A DNA stretch of 64,000 bases, taken from the NCBI GenBank assembly GCA_021442155.1, contig CM038222.1:19912923-19976922 (forward strand), written 5' to 3'. Within the stretch, counting starts at the first letter, position 1, and each line of letters begins with the position of its first letter. The translations under genes were made by a program, and so were the position numbers. The DNA comes from Cymbidium sinense. Taxonomy: Eukaryota > Streptophyta > Magnoliopsida > Asparagales > Orchidaceae. The notes below the pieces were generated by a model that was given only the letters and a program-made list of their open reading frames with translations, ran no database searches and was not told the DNA's origin. This document shows positions 22,577-35,600 of this stretch, one piece after another.

Positions 22577-24400
22577 GTTAAGGTTTAGGTTTAGGTTTAG
22601 GTTTATTAGGTTTTATTTTTTTTTATTTTTTTTAGGTTATATTTTTAGATTTATTTTTTATGTTTAGTTTTTTATTTAGTTTTTATTTGATTTTATTATA
22701 AGTTTATTTTATTTTTATTTAACTTTTAGTTTTATTTTATTTATGTTTTTTATTCTTAAGTTTATTTTATTTTTTAGTTTAGTTTAGGTATTTATTTATT
22801 TTGTTTTAGTTTATTTTATTTTATTTTAAGGTTTAGGTTTATGGTTTAATTTAGGTTTTTATTTATTTTATTTTATTTAGGTTTAGGTATTTTTATTTAT
22901 TTTATTTTAGGTTTTATTTAGTTTAGGTTTAAGTTTTTAGTTTCTTAGGGTTTGAGTTTAAGGTTTAGGGTTTTAGAGTTCAGAGTTTTAGGGTTTAGGG
23001 GTTAGGGTTAGGGTTTAGAGTTTAGTGTTTAGTCTTTATGTTTTAGGGTTTCTAGGGTGTAGGATTTAGGGTTTAGGGTTCACTTAGGGTATAGGGATAG
23101 TTTAAGGTTTATGGTTTAAGGTTTAGTGTTTAGTCTTTGGGGTTTAGGATTTTTAAGGTTTATGGTTTAAGGTGTTTTTAATGTTTAGGGTTTAGGGTTT
23201 TAGGGTTTAGGGTTTAGGGTTTAGAGTTTAAGGTTAGGGTTAAAGTTTAGGGTTTAAGGTTTATGGTTCTTTTAGGGTTTAGGGTTTAGGGCTTAGGGGT
23301 TAGGGTTTAAGGTTTAGGGTTTTAGGGTTTAGGGTTTAGGGTTTAGGATTTAGGGTTTAGGGTTAGGGTTTTATTTATTTATTTTACTATTTTATTATTT
23401 TTTTAAAATTAAGTAAACTAGTTGGTTTAGGTTTATTTAGTTTATTTTTTTATTTATTTTAGTTGATTTTATTTTTTATTTTGATTTATATTTATTTTTA
23501 TTTTTTATTAAATTTAGTTTATTTATTTTAAGTTTATTTATTTTAGATTAGGTTTATTATTTTAGTTTATTTTTTAGGTTTGGGTTTAGGTTTATGTTTA
23601 TTTTTTAGTTTTGTTTTATTTTTATTTTACTTTTTAGGTTTGGTTTTATTTTTGATTTTTAGGTTTAGGTTTAGGTTTTCATTTTAGGTTTTATTTTTTA
23701 GTTTAGGTTTAGGTTTATTTTATTTTATTTAGTTTAGGTTTAGTTTTAGTTTTAGTTTATTTTAGTTTTTGGTTTAGATTTTATTTATTTTTATTTAGTT
23801 TATTTTAGTTTAGGTTTAGATTTTATTTATTTTTATTTTTATTTTTATTTTAGGTTTAAGTTTTTTTTTTAGTTTACGATTTAGCTTTTAGTTTTTATTT
23901 ATTTTTAGGTTTTTTGTTTAGTTTTTATTTTATTTTATTTTAGGTTTATTTTATTTTTATTTTATTTAGGTTTTATTTTTTAGTTTAGTTTATGTTTTTA
24001 TTTATTTTACTTTTATTTAGTTTATATTTTTAATTTTATTTTCTTTTTGGGTTTATGTTTAGGTTATAGTTTATGTTTTTATTTTATTTTATTATTTTAA
24101 TTTATTCTGGTTTAGGTTTTCTTATTTGTTTAATTTTTAGGTTTTATTTAATTTATGTTTAAATTTTTAGCTTTATAGGGTTTAGGGTTTAGGGTTTAGA
24201 GTTTAGTGTTAGTTTAGGGTTTAAGGTTAGGGGTTTACGATTTAGGTTTAGGGTTTAGGGTGTAGGGTTTAGGGTTTAAGATTTAGGGTTTAGGTTTTAG
24301 GGTTTCGGGTTTAGGGTTTAAGGTTTAAGGTTTAGGGTTTAGGTTTAGGGTTAAAGTTTTGGTTTAGGGTTCAAGTTTAAGTGTAGGGTTTAAGGTTTTT
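22577..24400. repeat. Telomere-like array with conserved GR-RBP 5'-flank block
   Basis: The first 340 bp form a block (with TTTACATTTAG or TTTAACTTTTAG-like words, TTTTTTATTCTTA and TTTTTTAGTTTAGTTTAGG) that recurs right of G7, G8, G9, G10 and G11. TTTAGGG-type repeats follow at 22940-23370, then a punctuation motif near 23400-23440, G-poor repeats, and TTTAGGG-type again at 24175-24390. Confidence 0.88.
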
Positions 24401-24849
24401 GTTTTTTACCAAAAAATAAATTGAGAATCAATATTTGTTTTTTTTGATTTCATCAACCAAGTAAAGCACCAAGTTTTCTAAGACATAAGCGATGACATAG
24501 ATAAAAAATGAGTTTGCATAGAGAAAATATAAAACCCTTGATAACTAGAATCATCTCTATTATAAAGACACAGTTCCATAAAGATATCGATGGTGATTCT
24601 TCGCCTTCCCATCAACCACCCGGCCTCTCGAAGCGGATCCATCATCATATCCCATATCTCTACCTCCGCCACCACCACGACTATAACCTATGTCGCTCCT
24701 CCTGCTTCCATAATTACCACTACGTCGACGACCACCTCGATATCCAACAGCACCTCCAGATCCCCCACCACCACACCAATAACTGCTGCCTTTGCCTTTG
24801 CCTCCACCGTGATCTATGCTCAGTGATGTTCTGCTGTTCTCGCACCATT
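24401..24849 (-). pseudogene. GR-RBP 3'-half retro-fragment (copy G7)
   Basis: Recognisable from the 3' UTR (T-rich end at the left) through the Gly-rich tail to a damaged NITV/NQAQ region near 24810-24849, where the AATGG breakpoint is reached. Several deletions. Open frames on both strands are shadows of the degenerate Gly-rich repeat. Confidence 0.78.
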
Positions 24850-26510
24850 CTAGGTTTAGGTTTATGTTTAGGTCTATTAGGTTTTATGGTTTAGGTTTTA
24901 TTTTGTATTTTTTTTAGGTTCTATTTTTAGGTGTATTTTTTATGTTTGGGTTTTTATTTAGATTTTATTTTATTTTATTATATTTTAGGTTTATTTTATT
25001 TTTATTTTATGTTTAGTTTTATTTGTTTTCTTATTCTTAGGTTTATTTTATCTTTTAGTTTAGTTTAGGTTTTTATTTATTTTATTTTAGTTTTTTTTTG
25101 TAGATTTAGATTTAGGTTTTAGTTTAGGTTTTTATTTATTTTTATTTTCTTATTTTTTTAGGTTTAGGTTTCTTTATTTACTATATTTTATTAGTAAGTT
25201 TTTTGTATTTAGTAGGCTTTAGGTTTAGGGTTTGTGGGTTTAGGTTTAGTTTAGAGAGCCTGGGGTAGTTATTTTAGCTCTTTAGTGGTTTTAGTTTTAG
25301 GGCCTGCTTTTGTTTCAGGGTAACCTTAGGTTCAAGGGCCTAGGGTTGGTTTACTCTTTAGGCTCAGGTTTTTTGTGGTTTCTATGGTTTAGTTTTTTTT
25401 TTAGTTTTAGGTTTAGAGGTTTGAGGGCCCAGGGTAGAGGTTAAGTCAGGGCCAAGGGTCAGGGTTACTTAGGCCTAGGGATCTAGAGTGTTTTTTTTGT
25501 TTTAGTTAGGTGTATTTTTATTTATTTATTTATTTTATTTATTTATTTTAAAATTAAAAACCAATGTTTAGGTTTATTTATTTATTTTATTTACTTTAAT
25601 TAATTTATTTTAATTTTACTTAGGTTTATTTTTATTTTTATTTAGTTATTTTATTTATTTTAGGTTTATTTAATTTAGATTAGGTTTTTATTTTCGTTTA
25701 TTTTTAGGTTTGTTTTTTTATGTTTATTTTATAGTTTTTTTTTTTCCAGGTTTATGTTTTACTTTTTTTTTAGGTTTAGGTTTAGGTTTTACATATTTTT
25801 AGGTTTAGTTTTATTATTTTTAGTTTAGGTTTAGGTTTATTTTAATTTAATTTATTTTGTTTAGTTTAGATTTAGGTTTTATTTATTTTAATTAAGTTTA
25901 TTTTAGTTTAGGTTTAGGTTTATTTTATTTTTATTTTATGTTTAGGTTATTTTTAGTTTAGGGTTTAGGTTTTATTTTTTATTTATTTTTTTAGGTTTAT
26001 TATTTAGGTTTAGGTTTTTATTTAGAGTTTATTTTATTTTATTTTAGGTTTATCTTATTTTTATTTTAGATTTAGTTTTTATTTTATCTAGGTTTTTATT
26101 TTTTAGTTTAGTTTTGGTTTTTATTTAATTTATTTTAGTTAAGTTTTTATTTTTTATTTTATTTTCTTTTTAGGTTTAGATTTAGGTTTTAGTTTATGAT
26201 TTTTTTTAATTTTTATTTTATCTCTATTTTAGGTTTTATTTAATTTTATTGGTGTTATTTAGTTTACTAGGTTTGTGTTTAGTTTTTAGGGTTTAGGTTT
26301 AGTTTTAGTTAGTTTTTAGGTTAGAGGTTTATTATTTGTGTTTTAGGGTTTAGGGTTTGGTTAGGCTAAGGTAGGTTTTAGGTTTAGGGCTTAGGGTTTA
26401 TGGTGTTTTTAGGGTTTAGGTTTAGGTTTTAGTTTTTTTTAAGGGTTTTATGGTTTAGGGTTTAGGGTTTTTTTTAGGTTTAGGGTTCAAATTTTAGTTT
26501 AGGGTTTAGG
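24850..26510. repeat. Telomere-like array
   Basis: Starts with the conserved 5'-flank block (24850-25200). A GC-richer island (25240-25500) follows with GGGCCCAGGG and CAGGG words, then G-poor repeats, then TTTAGGG-type from 26280. No gene seen. Confidence 0.88.
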
Positions 26511-26983
26511 GTTTTTTTTTTTTTAACAAAGAACAAATTCATATTCAATATTTTTCTTTTAATTTCATCAATCAAAAAAATTTCTAAGACACAACGACAT
26601 AGATAATAAATGAGCAGGCATAGAGCAAATCAAAAACTCTTGATAACTAGAACCATCTATATTATAAAGATAATTCCATAAGCAACAGATTGGATCGTTC
26701 TTCAGTTTCTCCATTTCCCATCAGAACCACCCTGGCCTCTTGAGTAATGGGATCCACTATCATATCCCCGATCTCTCTCTCTGCCACCACCACGGTTGTA
26801 ACCTCCATCGCTCCTCCTTCTTCCATAACAATCACTGCTCCGAGTACCACCTCCATATCGATCATCTCATCTAGATCCCCCACCACCATTGCGATAACTA
26901 CCGCCTCCGCCTTTGCCTCCACCGCCAGATCTAGACTGAGCTTGGTTGACAATGATGTTTCTGCCATCAAGCTTCTACCCATT
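26511..26983 (-). pseudogene. GR-RBP 3'-half retro-fragment (copy G8)
   Basis: Well preserved. It has a 13-T run at the left end, the UTR, then a coding remnant ending in K-W-R-N with the Trp kept, a YDSGSHYSR segment, Gly-rich repeats and the AQSR-N-ITV end. The TAG in place of the third codon and small frameshifts disable it. First of three copies spaced about 1.1 kb apart (G8, G9, G10). Confidence 0.82.
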
Positions 26984-27620
26984 CTTATGGTTTAGGTTTA
27001 TGTTTAGGTTTATTAAGTTTTAGGGTTTAGGTTTTATTTTTATTTATTTTTTTAGGTTCAGTGTTTAGGTTTATTTTTTAGGTTTAGGTTTTTATTTAGT
27101 TTATATTTTATTTTATTTTAGGTTTATTTTATTTTTATTTTACATTTTGTTTTTATTTTATTTTGGTTTTTTATTCTTGGGTTTTCTTTTAATTTTTTAG
27201 TTTAATTTAGGTTATTATTTATTTTATTTTTGTTTACTTTTATTAGTTTATTTTTTTATTTTATGTTTAAGTTATTTTATATTTTATTTTATTTATATGT
27301 TTTATTTATTTTAGGTTTATTTAGGTTTAGGTTTAGGTTTTAGGTTTAGGTTTAGTTTAGGAGGGGTTTTAGGGTTAGAGTTTAAGGGTTTAGGGGAGGG
27401 TCAGGTTTAGTTTAGGTGTTTAGGGTTTAGGGTTAATGTTTAAATTTAAAAGCTTTAGGAAGGTGAATGTTTTAGGGTTTTAAGGTTAGGTTAGGGTTGG
27501 GTTTTAGGGTTTAAAGTTTTAAGTTTGGTTTGGGGAGGTTTAGGGTTTAGGGTTTTTTTGGTGGTTTAGTAGGTTTAGGGTTTATAGGTTTAGGTTTTAA
27601 TGTTTTATGGTTTAGGGTTT
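26984..27620. repeat. Telomere-like spacer between G8 and G9
   Basis: Conserved 5'-flank block, then a TTTAGGG-type stretch with irregular GGGGAGG insertions at 27350-27560. No gene seen. Confidence 0.88.
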
Positions 27621-28079
27621 TGGTTTTTTTAGAGAACAAATTCAAATTCAACATTTCATGCTTTTGATTTAATCAACCAAGTAACATGCCAAGTTTTCTA
27701 AGACACAAGCGATGACATTGATAAAAAAATGAGCATGCATAGAGCAAATAAAAAACCCTAGATAACTAGAACTGTCTCTATTATAAAAACACAGTTCCAT
27801 AAGAATTAGATCAGATCAGTTGTTCCTTAGTTTCTCCAATTCCGATCAGAACAACCCCGACCTCTCGAGTAACGGGATACACCATAATTCTCGATCTCTC
27901 CCTTTACCACTAACACAGCTGTAACCTCGGTCGCTCCTCCTGCTTCCACAAGCACCACTGCTCTGACCACCACCTCCATTTCCAACCTCAGGATCTACTA
28001 CTACCACTACAAATCCTCACCTCCACCACCGATCTAAACTGTTAGTGATGGATGTTCTTGCCATGAAAGTTCTTCCATT
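27621..28079 (-). pseudogene. GR-RBP 3'-half retro-fragment (copy G9)
   Basis: Keeps the W-R-N stop end, the UTR and the AATGG breakpoint at 28079. The middle of the Gly-rich tail has missense changes and deletions (for example around 27985-28050). Confidence 0.8.
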
Positions 28080-28761
28080 CTTAGGATTTAGTTTTAGGTT
28101 TACATTTATTAGGTTTTAGGGTTTAGGTTTTATTTATTTACTAATTTTAGGTTTATTTTTTAGGTTTAGGTTTTTATTTAGTATTTATTTTGTTTTGTTT
28201 TTGTTCTATTTTAATTTTATTTTACATTAACTTTTTATTTTATTTAGGTTTTTTATCCAAAGGTTTATTTTATTTTTTAGTTTTGTTTAGGTTTTTATTA
28301 ATTTATTTTAGTTTATTTTATTTTATTTTTTAGGTTTAGGTTTAGGTTTTTCCTTAGGATTTTATTTTATTTAGTTTTGAGTTTTTTTATTTATTTTATT
28401 TTTTAGGTATTTTAGTTTAGTTTTAGGTTTAGGTTTAGGGTGGGTTTAGGTAGTTTAAGGTTTTAGGGTTTAGGGTTTAGGTGGTTTAGGGTGGTCAGCA
28501 AGGGTTTAGGTCCAGCTAGGCAATTAGGGTGTGTTTAGGTTTTAGTTTAGTTAGTAGTTTGGAGATGGTTTGCATTAGTAGGGTTAGTTTAGGGGTGGGT
28601 TAATTTAGGGTTTAGGGTTAGGGTTTAGGATTAGGGGGGGGAGGAGGGTTTAGGATTTAGGTAGGGTTTAGGGTTTAGCTAGGGTTTAGTGGTTTAGGTT
28701 TGTGGTTTAGGTTTTGGTTTAGTTTGGTTTTGTTTAGGTTTTTTTAGGGTTTAGGTTTTAG
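28080..28761. repeat. Telomere-like spacer between G9 and G10
   Basis: Same layout as the previous spacer: 5'-flank block first, then TTTAGGG-type with irregular G-runs (including GGGGGGGAGGAGGG near 28635) and CAGC insertions. No gene seen. Confidence 0.88.
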
Positions 28762-29207
28762 TTTTTTTAACAGAGAACAAATTCAAATTCAAAAGTTCTT
28801 TCTTTCAATTTCACCTACCAAGTAACACACCATGTTTTCAAAGACACAAGTGACGACATAGATAAAAAATGAGCACGCATAGAGCAAATCAAAAACCCTA
28901 GATAGATAGAATCATCTCTACTATAAAGACAGTCCATAAGTAGCAGATCGGATCGGCCATTCTTTAATTTCTCCAGTTCCAATCAGAATCACCCTCACCT
29001 CTCGAGTAGCGGGATCCACCATCATATCCCCGATCTCTCCCTCCGCCACCACCACGACAATAACCTCTGTCGCTCCTCCCGCTTCCATAACCACCACTAG
29101 TCCTACCATCCATCCACTAGACTCCTCTAGATCCCCCACCACCACCACGAGCAACCCACCTCCATCTAGACCAAACTGACTGATGTTCCTATCGGGTTCT
29201 ACCCATT
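28762..29207 (-). pseudogene. GR-RBP 3'-half retro-fragment (copy G10)
   Basis: UTR complete. The coding remnant ends N-W-R-N-stop. The Gly-rich tail is shortened near 29095-29165, and the RRM end is scrambled just before the ACCCATT breakpoint at 29207. Confidence 0.8.
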
Positions 29208-29607
29208 CTTAAGGTTTAGTTTAGGTTTAGGTTTTTTATTAGGTTTGTTTCTAGGTTTTATTTTTATTTATTTTAGGTTTTAATTTTATGTTTTTTTTTT
29301 TAGGTTTTTATTTAATTTTTATTTTATTTTATTTTAGAATTATTTTATTGTTATTTTACATTTAGTTTTTATTTCATTTAGGTTTTTTTATTCTTACGTT
29401 TATTTTATTTTTAGTTTAGTTTAGTTTTTTTATTTATTTTATTTTAGTTTATTTTATTAGTTTATTTAATTTTATTTTAGGTTTAGGTTTAAGTTTTAGG
29501 TTAGTATTTTATTTTATTTTTATGTTTTATTTAGTTCAACTTTAGGTGTTTTAGGTTTTAGGGTTTTAGGGTTTAGGTTTAGGGTTAGGGTTTAGGATTT
29601 TAGGGGG
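29208..29607. repeat. Telomere-like spacer between G10 and G11
   Basis: Almost entirely the conserved 5'-flank block, plus about 60 bp of TTTAGGG-type before G11. Confidence 0.85.
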
Positions 29608-29851
29608 GCTATTCTTCAGCCTTCTTCCCATGAACCACTCCCAGTAGCGAGATCCACCATTATATCCTCTCTCCCTTCACCGCCATCACGCTATAACCTC
29701 CGCTTATTTCCCGCATAACAACCACTACTCTAACCACTCCACATCCACTAGCACCTCAAGATCCCCACCACCACTGATAATTGGTGCCTCCTTTGCCTCC
29801 ACCATCTAGATCAGCCTCGCTGATATGATGTTCATGCCGTCAAGGTATTCT
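29608..29851 (-). pseudogene. GR-RBP fragment lacking 3' UTR (copy G11)
   Basis: Only the coding-derived part remains, from 'attcttcagccttc' (C-terminal codons) to the RRM end. The 3' UTR and tail are deleted, and telomere-like DNA abuts the C-terminal codons directly. Many internal small deletions. Confidence 0.75.
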
Positions 29852-30664
29852 TAAGGTTTAGGTTTATTAGGTTTTAGGGTTTAGGTTTTATTTTTTATTT
29901 TTTTTAGGTTTTATTTTTAGGTTTATTTTTTAGGTTTAGGTTTCTATGTAGTTTTTATTTTATTTTCTTTTAGGTTTATTTTATTTTTATTTTACATATG
30001 GTTTTTAATTTATTTAGGTATTTTATTCTTAGGTTTATTTTATTTTTTAGTTTAGTTTAGGTTTTATTTATTTTATTAGTTTATTTTATTAGTTTATTAT
30101 TTTATTTTATTTTTTTAGGTTCAGGTTTCATTATTTTATTATTTTATCTTTTATGTTTATTTATTCAAGTTTAGGTTTAGGTTTGTCATGGTTTATGGTT
30201 TAGGTTTAGGGTTTTAGAAGGGCCCAGGATGGAGTCAGTTCAGTCAGGGCCCAGGAGTTTAGCCTGGGCCTTAGTGGGTGTGGCAGGGTTAAGGACTCCA
30301 TTAGGCAGATCTTTAAATCCTAAGGTAGGAGGGTAGATAGAGGGTTAGGTCTGGAGTAGGTTTAGGGTAGGGTAGGGTTAGCCTGGGATGGGTCTGGGGT
30401 TTTAAATTTTAGGTTGGGTTAGGGTTTGGGTTTAGGGCCTGGGGGGTAGTGTTTAGGGTTTAGGGTTTAGTTTTAGGGTTTAGGTTTAAGTTTTAGTTTA
30501 GTTTAAGGTTTATGGTTTAGGTTTAGGTTAGGGTTTAGGGTTTAAGGTTTAGGGTTTAGAGTTTTTAGGGTTTAGGGCTTAGGGTTAGTTTATGATTTAG
30601 GGTTTAGGGTTTTAGGGTTTAGGGTTTAGGGTTTAGGGTTATGGTTAGAGTTTAGGGTTTAGGC
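29852..30664. repeat. Telomere-like array left of LINE copy A
   Basis: 5'-flank block to about 30180, a GC-richer island with GGGCCCAGG words (30190-30460), then TTTAGGG-type repeats up to the T-run that marks the LINE 3' end. No gene seen. Confidence 0.88.
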
Positions 30665-32633
30665 TTTTTTTTCTTTGAAAAAATTTATAATTTTATTACC
30701 ATAAAAGGAAAAGAAACAATGTCCTTAAAAGGGGGAAAGCTCAGAATTCTACTGATCATAGAGCTACAAAAAACTTAAAGAGCTAAAACCCCATCTAAGT
30801 ACATTAGTAGAAGAAAAGAAAACAAATGGGCAAAACAACAACTATAAAGCATGAGGGCAAGATGTCCCAAAGTAAAACAAAACAAAGCATGAAAACAAAA
30901 AAAGGTTGAATCAGCAGCAGTTCAAGAATCTTTTAAGAAAGCAAAATAAGCTCCACAGCTAAGTAGGTGGATGACTAAGAAGCCAAGCCTTCGAAAGTTC
31001 CAACCTAAAAAGAATTATGCAAAAACACTACCAAGGCAAAAGTCATAAAAGGATAATGATAAAGAGAGCAAAAGGAGAGAGAGAAAGGCTCGCTCAATTA
31101 AGATCATCTCAAGGGGAAACAATACATATGAGCATCCTAACTTCATAAGAAGGGTTACAATCATATCTAAAGCTAGCAACCAAAGAGAGGAGGTGAGTAA
31201 CATCAAAGCCATCATAGCCAGTATACCTGATACCTGCAGCTATCCAAGGCAAGCAATCCATAGTGATCTAGTCCTACAAAAAATAAATGGAGAAAACAAC
31301 CATCCAGTATCCATTAAGCAGCCAACCCACCAACTAAAACCCACAATAGGCTAATCACATAAAGCCAACAACCAAAATTTTTTGCAGCATCATTGGCCAA
31401 GCTAATGAAACCAAGCAATAACACCATGAAAACCACCACTAGCATACATGAACAAGCCAACAACCAAGACCAACACACACAGAAGGAAGCCAAAGGCAGC
31501 CACCAACCACCAGAAACCAAAAATCCCAATTTAGAAGGATCAGCAAAGGTTTGGCCAGCACAATAAAAGGCTACATTAAATTGGCCAAGAAGAAGAAGAA
31601 AAATAACCAACAAAGAGAAAGATAGCCAACTAAGATTCCAAGGACAACTAAAAGTCCTCCCACCAAACCACTAAGTAGAACATCCATAAGGCGGCCACCA
31701 AAGAATAGCCCATCATTAGTAACCAACAAAGGAAAGATCCCTGTCAGCCAAGGAAAAGCAAAATAAAAACTAGCAAAACACCACACAATAGAGAAACAAC
31801 CAACCAATATAGTTAGCGAACATAGCCTCCTAGCCAACCACCAAAGCAGCAGAAAACCCAAGTCAATGTAAAAGCTAATAGAAGGCATCAAGCCAAAATC
31901 ACCCAAGACATCCAGGAAAATAACAGCCAGTAAAAAGACCACAACCAGCCAACCTAGAACAATAACCAAACCCAAAGTCACTGCAACCAAGAGAGGAAGG
32001 CTAAAGCAGGTGGAGGACAAAACCAAAACCAAAAGAAACAAAATAGAATAAGCAAAACTGACCACCAAGGCTTAGTCAACAAGATAGAGAAAGCAACATC
32101 CAAACAAAAGCCTCCACCATTCCAAAATGAAGCCATAGCTAAACCACCAATAGTCCCCTAGATATGTCACCAACAGAAAAGGAAAAGATAGCCAAAACAA
32201 TCAACTAGCTAGCTAACCTAACCAGCCAACATTGCCAGTCAACCCACCCAGCAAACAAACAACCCATTCAACCACCACAGCAAGAGATCCAAAAAAAGTA
32301 AGTGAGAAATTAGCCACGAAATGAGGCCAAACCTATACAAGAGGAAAACCCAATAGAAGGCAAAGCCACAACCCAATAGGAGGTTATCAAAAACAACCAA
32401 GGAAAAAAATATGGTAAAACCCAGTAAACATAAAAAAAAAACCAAATCAACGAGGTCAATGATATTAACCACCGTGACAAGGCCAACCCAAAAGTAAAAG
32501 GTCAAAAGTAAGAACCAACTTCGGCCAAAGAGTGAAAATAAGCAAATAACCACAACCCAAATAGGGTTTAATAATGGGCAAACAAAAGCAATGGCTCATC
32601 AAAAACCAACCCAAAAGAAACTAAGCCAAGAAA
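30665..32633 (-). other. LINE copy A 3' region and A-tail
   Basis: Homologous to the 3' regions of L1-L3 on the other half of the window: CA-rich on +, GT-rich in sense, with hydrophobic open frames such as 31571-32068 and 32239-32553. Ends with TTTATTACCATAAA on +, the complement of the shared terminal 'ggtaataaa' block, and a T-run. Confidence 0.75.
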
Positions 32634-35600
32634 TTATAATATGAGATAAGGAATTCCAATATTATCCAGATTAACCAAGCCTCTTATTAGTTTAGGCAAA
32701 GTTTGGTTGTCAAATAAAGTGAACTCAGTTAAGTTGGCACCAAAATTAGCCAAGAAATCAGCACAAGCATTACCTTCATGAAGGATGTGGGAAATTTTAA
32801 AACAAATTTGAGAAAGAAGATTTTTTGTATGATTACGAAGATAAAATAATTCAAGATTCCCATTTCTATTTGAATTAAGCATGTATACAAGCAAGAGAGC
32901 ATCAACTTCAATCTAGATGTTGAGAAACCCTCTATTCAAACAAGTTTCAATAGCTTTATTAACAACCATAAGCTTAGCAAAAATAACATAACAAGGTTTG
33001 AGAGGATAGAAAAAAGCACAAATGACAGTACCTTTAGAATCCTTAAGGATACCACCACAACCATGTTTATTGGAAGCTACAGAAGCATCATCATTCATTT
33101 TAATGAAGTTATCTTTAGTTTTGATCTAATGGGTAATCCTAGCACCTTTATATAGGTCCAAGTCAGCCAGAATGATACCCAATTTTTTAGCCACAAATTT
33201 ATATCCTCTAAAATGAATGTTACTAATAAGATTAGCATTAAACAGAGCATGAATTTTTTTTCTTTAGTTCTAGCCAGAATCCTTTTATGGTTCATAGGAG
33301 TGTCACAATATTTAGCATCATTTATATCCATCCAGATGAACCAGAGAAGGGTCGCAATTAAAACTGTTATAGAACCTTTCACAATTTTTTGAAACAAACT
33401 TCAAGAAGTTGATTTAAAGAAAGAGAACCATGAAGATAGTTGGTACTAAATAAATCATCTTACCAAAGCCATAATTTAGAAGCAATAGTACCATTGACAA
33501 AAACATGATTTATATTTTCAATATGAAAGCAATAATAGCATTTTGATGGTAAATAAAACCTAGTCTAGAGCAAAGAGTCCACAGGAATAAAGTTATTCAA
33601 AATCCTCCAAGCAAAAAATTGAATAGGAAATGGGAATGATATTGTTTCAAACTTTCATAAAATTATGAACTTCTTTAAGAATAAAATCACCATTATAACA
33701 AAGCTTAAAAAGAATTTGATTAGGCCTATTAGAAGAAATGGGGATATTTCTAAAATTGTCAAAAATAGAAATAGGGATATAATTCTCAAGTTTACTTTTA
33801 TTCCAATTATTATTAAGCCAAAAAAAGTTAACTTTGATAATGAAGTATACTGGGTAGATAAAAGGGTGTCAATGGAGCTATTGCCAGTCCGATTATCTTG
33901 CCAAAAGAAATAAGTACACAAATGAATACCCCATGATATTAAAGATTTGGCAACCCATTTAATGGAGCAAAGCCTTTTCCAAACTGGAGGGTCACCAACT
34001 TTATAGGCACAGATAAGAGGGTGTTGACCTTGGCAATATTTTTCCATCATAAAATTATCCATAAGGCTATCATTCTCTCTAAAATTCTACCAGAGCTTAT
34101 GAGAGAAAGTGATGATAGCTTCACAAATAGGTTTGTAACCCAGAGCACATTCACCCAAAGGACCACAACATTTATTCCAAGATGTCCAATGCATTATTTT
34201 GGAAGAGTTATTTAATCCCCAAAATATTTTTATTATGCAAGCGATCAATTCTGATGAGAGTAGCATTAATGGGGATAATAGTTTGAATCAAATAAAAAGG
34301 CATTGAATTGAGAGTGCTCTTAAGAATGGTGAGCCTGGCACCAAAGGAAAGTAAATAGAATTCCCAAATGGAAATTTTATTTAAAATGTTTTTAATTAAC
34401 ACGTTAAAGAGACGGGATCATTTCGGGCCTTTAAAGAGAGGAGCGCCCAAGTACTTTAGAGGTAAGTGTTGATGCTTAAAATTAGTGATATGCAAGATTT
34501 GATTGATTTAATTATTGGAGATACGAGAGGAAGTGATAAAAAACTTTTGTTATCATTGATAGAAAGGCCACTTTCTCTACCAAATTTATTTAGAAAATAC
34601 TTGAGATGCTTGATATGATGAATAGAAGCATTGCAAAAGATAATGAAATCATCTGCAAAGCTTAAATGGGAAATAGGAAGACTACCAAGAGTTTTGTAGT
34701 ACATTTTAGGATTGTTAAAGAATAAATCATTGATGCTCCTAGATAAGTACTCAAAGTAATAATAATGGGAGAGATGCATCCCCTTGTATTAAGCCATGTG
34801 AAGAGGGAAAGAAACCCAAGGCTTCCCCATTAAGCAAAATCGAAAACCGACATTATTAATACAATTTTTAATAAGAAAAATAAATTTATCAGAAAACCTA
34901 AATAAATTTAGAATATGGAAAAGAAAGTCCCAAGAAATGTTATCAAAGGATTTGGTAATATCTAACTTGAAAAGAATGTTGCCACCTATAATCTTAGCAT
35001 TAAGATCATGAATTAACTCTTGGGCTAGTAAAATATTATCAAAAATAGATCTACCTCTAACAAAACTAGTTTGGTTGAGAGAGATAATTTTATTAAGTAA
35101 ATGACTAAGATTATTGGTTAGAATTTTGGAAATCAACTTATTGAAGAAGGTGCAAAGATTAATAGGTCTAAATTCACTCCAATAGTTTAGATTATCTTTC
35201 TTAGGTATGAGAATGATAAGTACCAAAAAATATCTAGAAAAGGATTACCAAAAAAATATCAACCACCCTCAATCAAATCATTTTAAGGATAAACCAACAT
35301 TTTTGAAAAATTGAGTAGTGAAACCCTCCGCACCAGCAAGAATAATATATATTCATGCTATTAAGGACTTAAAAATTTTGTTCTTCAGTAGGCATGATGG
35401 TAAGCAAATCATTATCATCATTAGTAATAATACAAGAAATCAAATGCAATTTAGAAATAGCTTCATAAGACCAACTCTTATTAAGTATATTTCTAAAGTA
35501 ATTAATAATCGATTCTTTAATATCACTATTCACCATAATCCAAACACCATTATCATCTTTAATTTTGTTAAATATTATTTTCTTTTATTAACTAAAGCAT

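Noticed and set aside
33665..34215. Plus-strand open frames antisense to LINE copy A
   Set aside because: Shadow frames over the ORF2 connector; the minus strand carries the recognisable LINE motifs.
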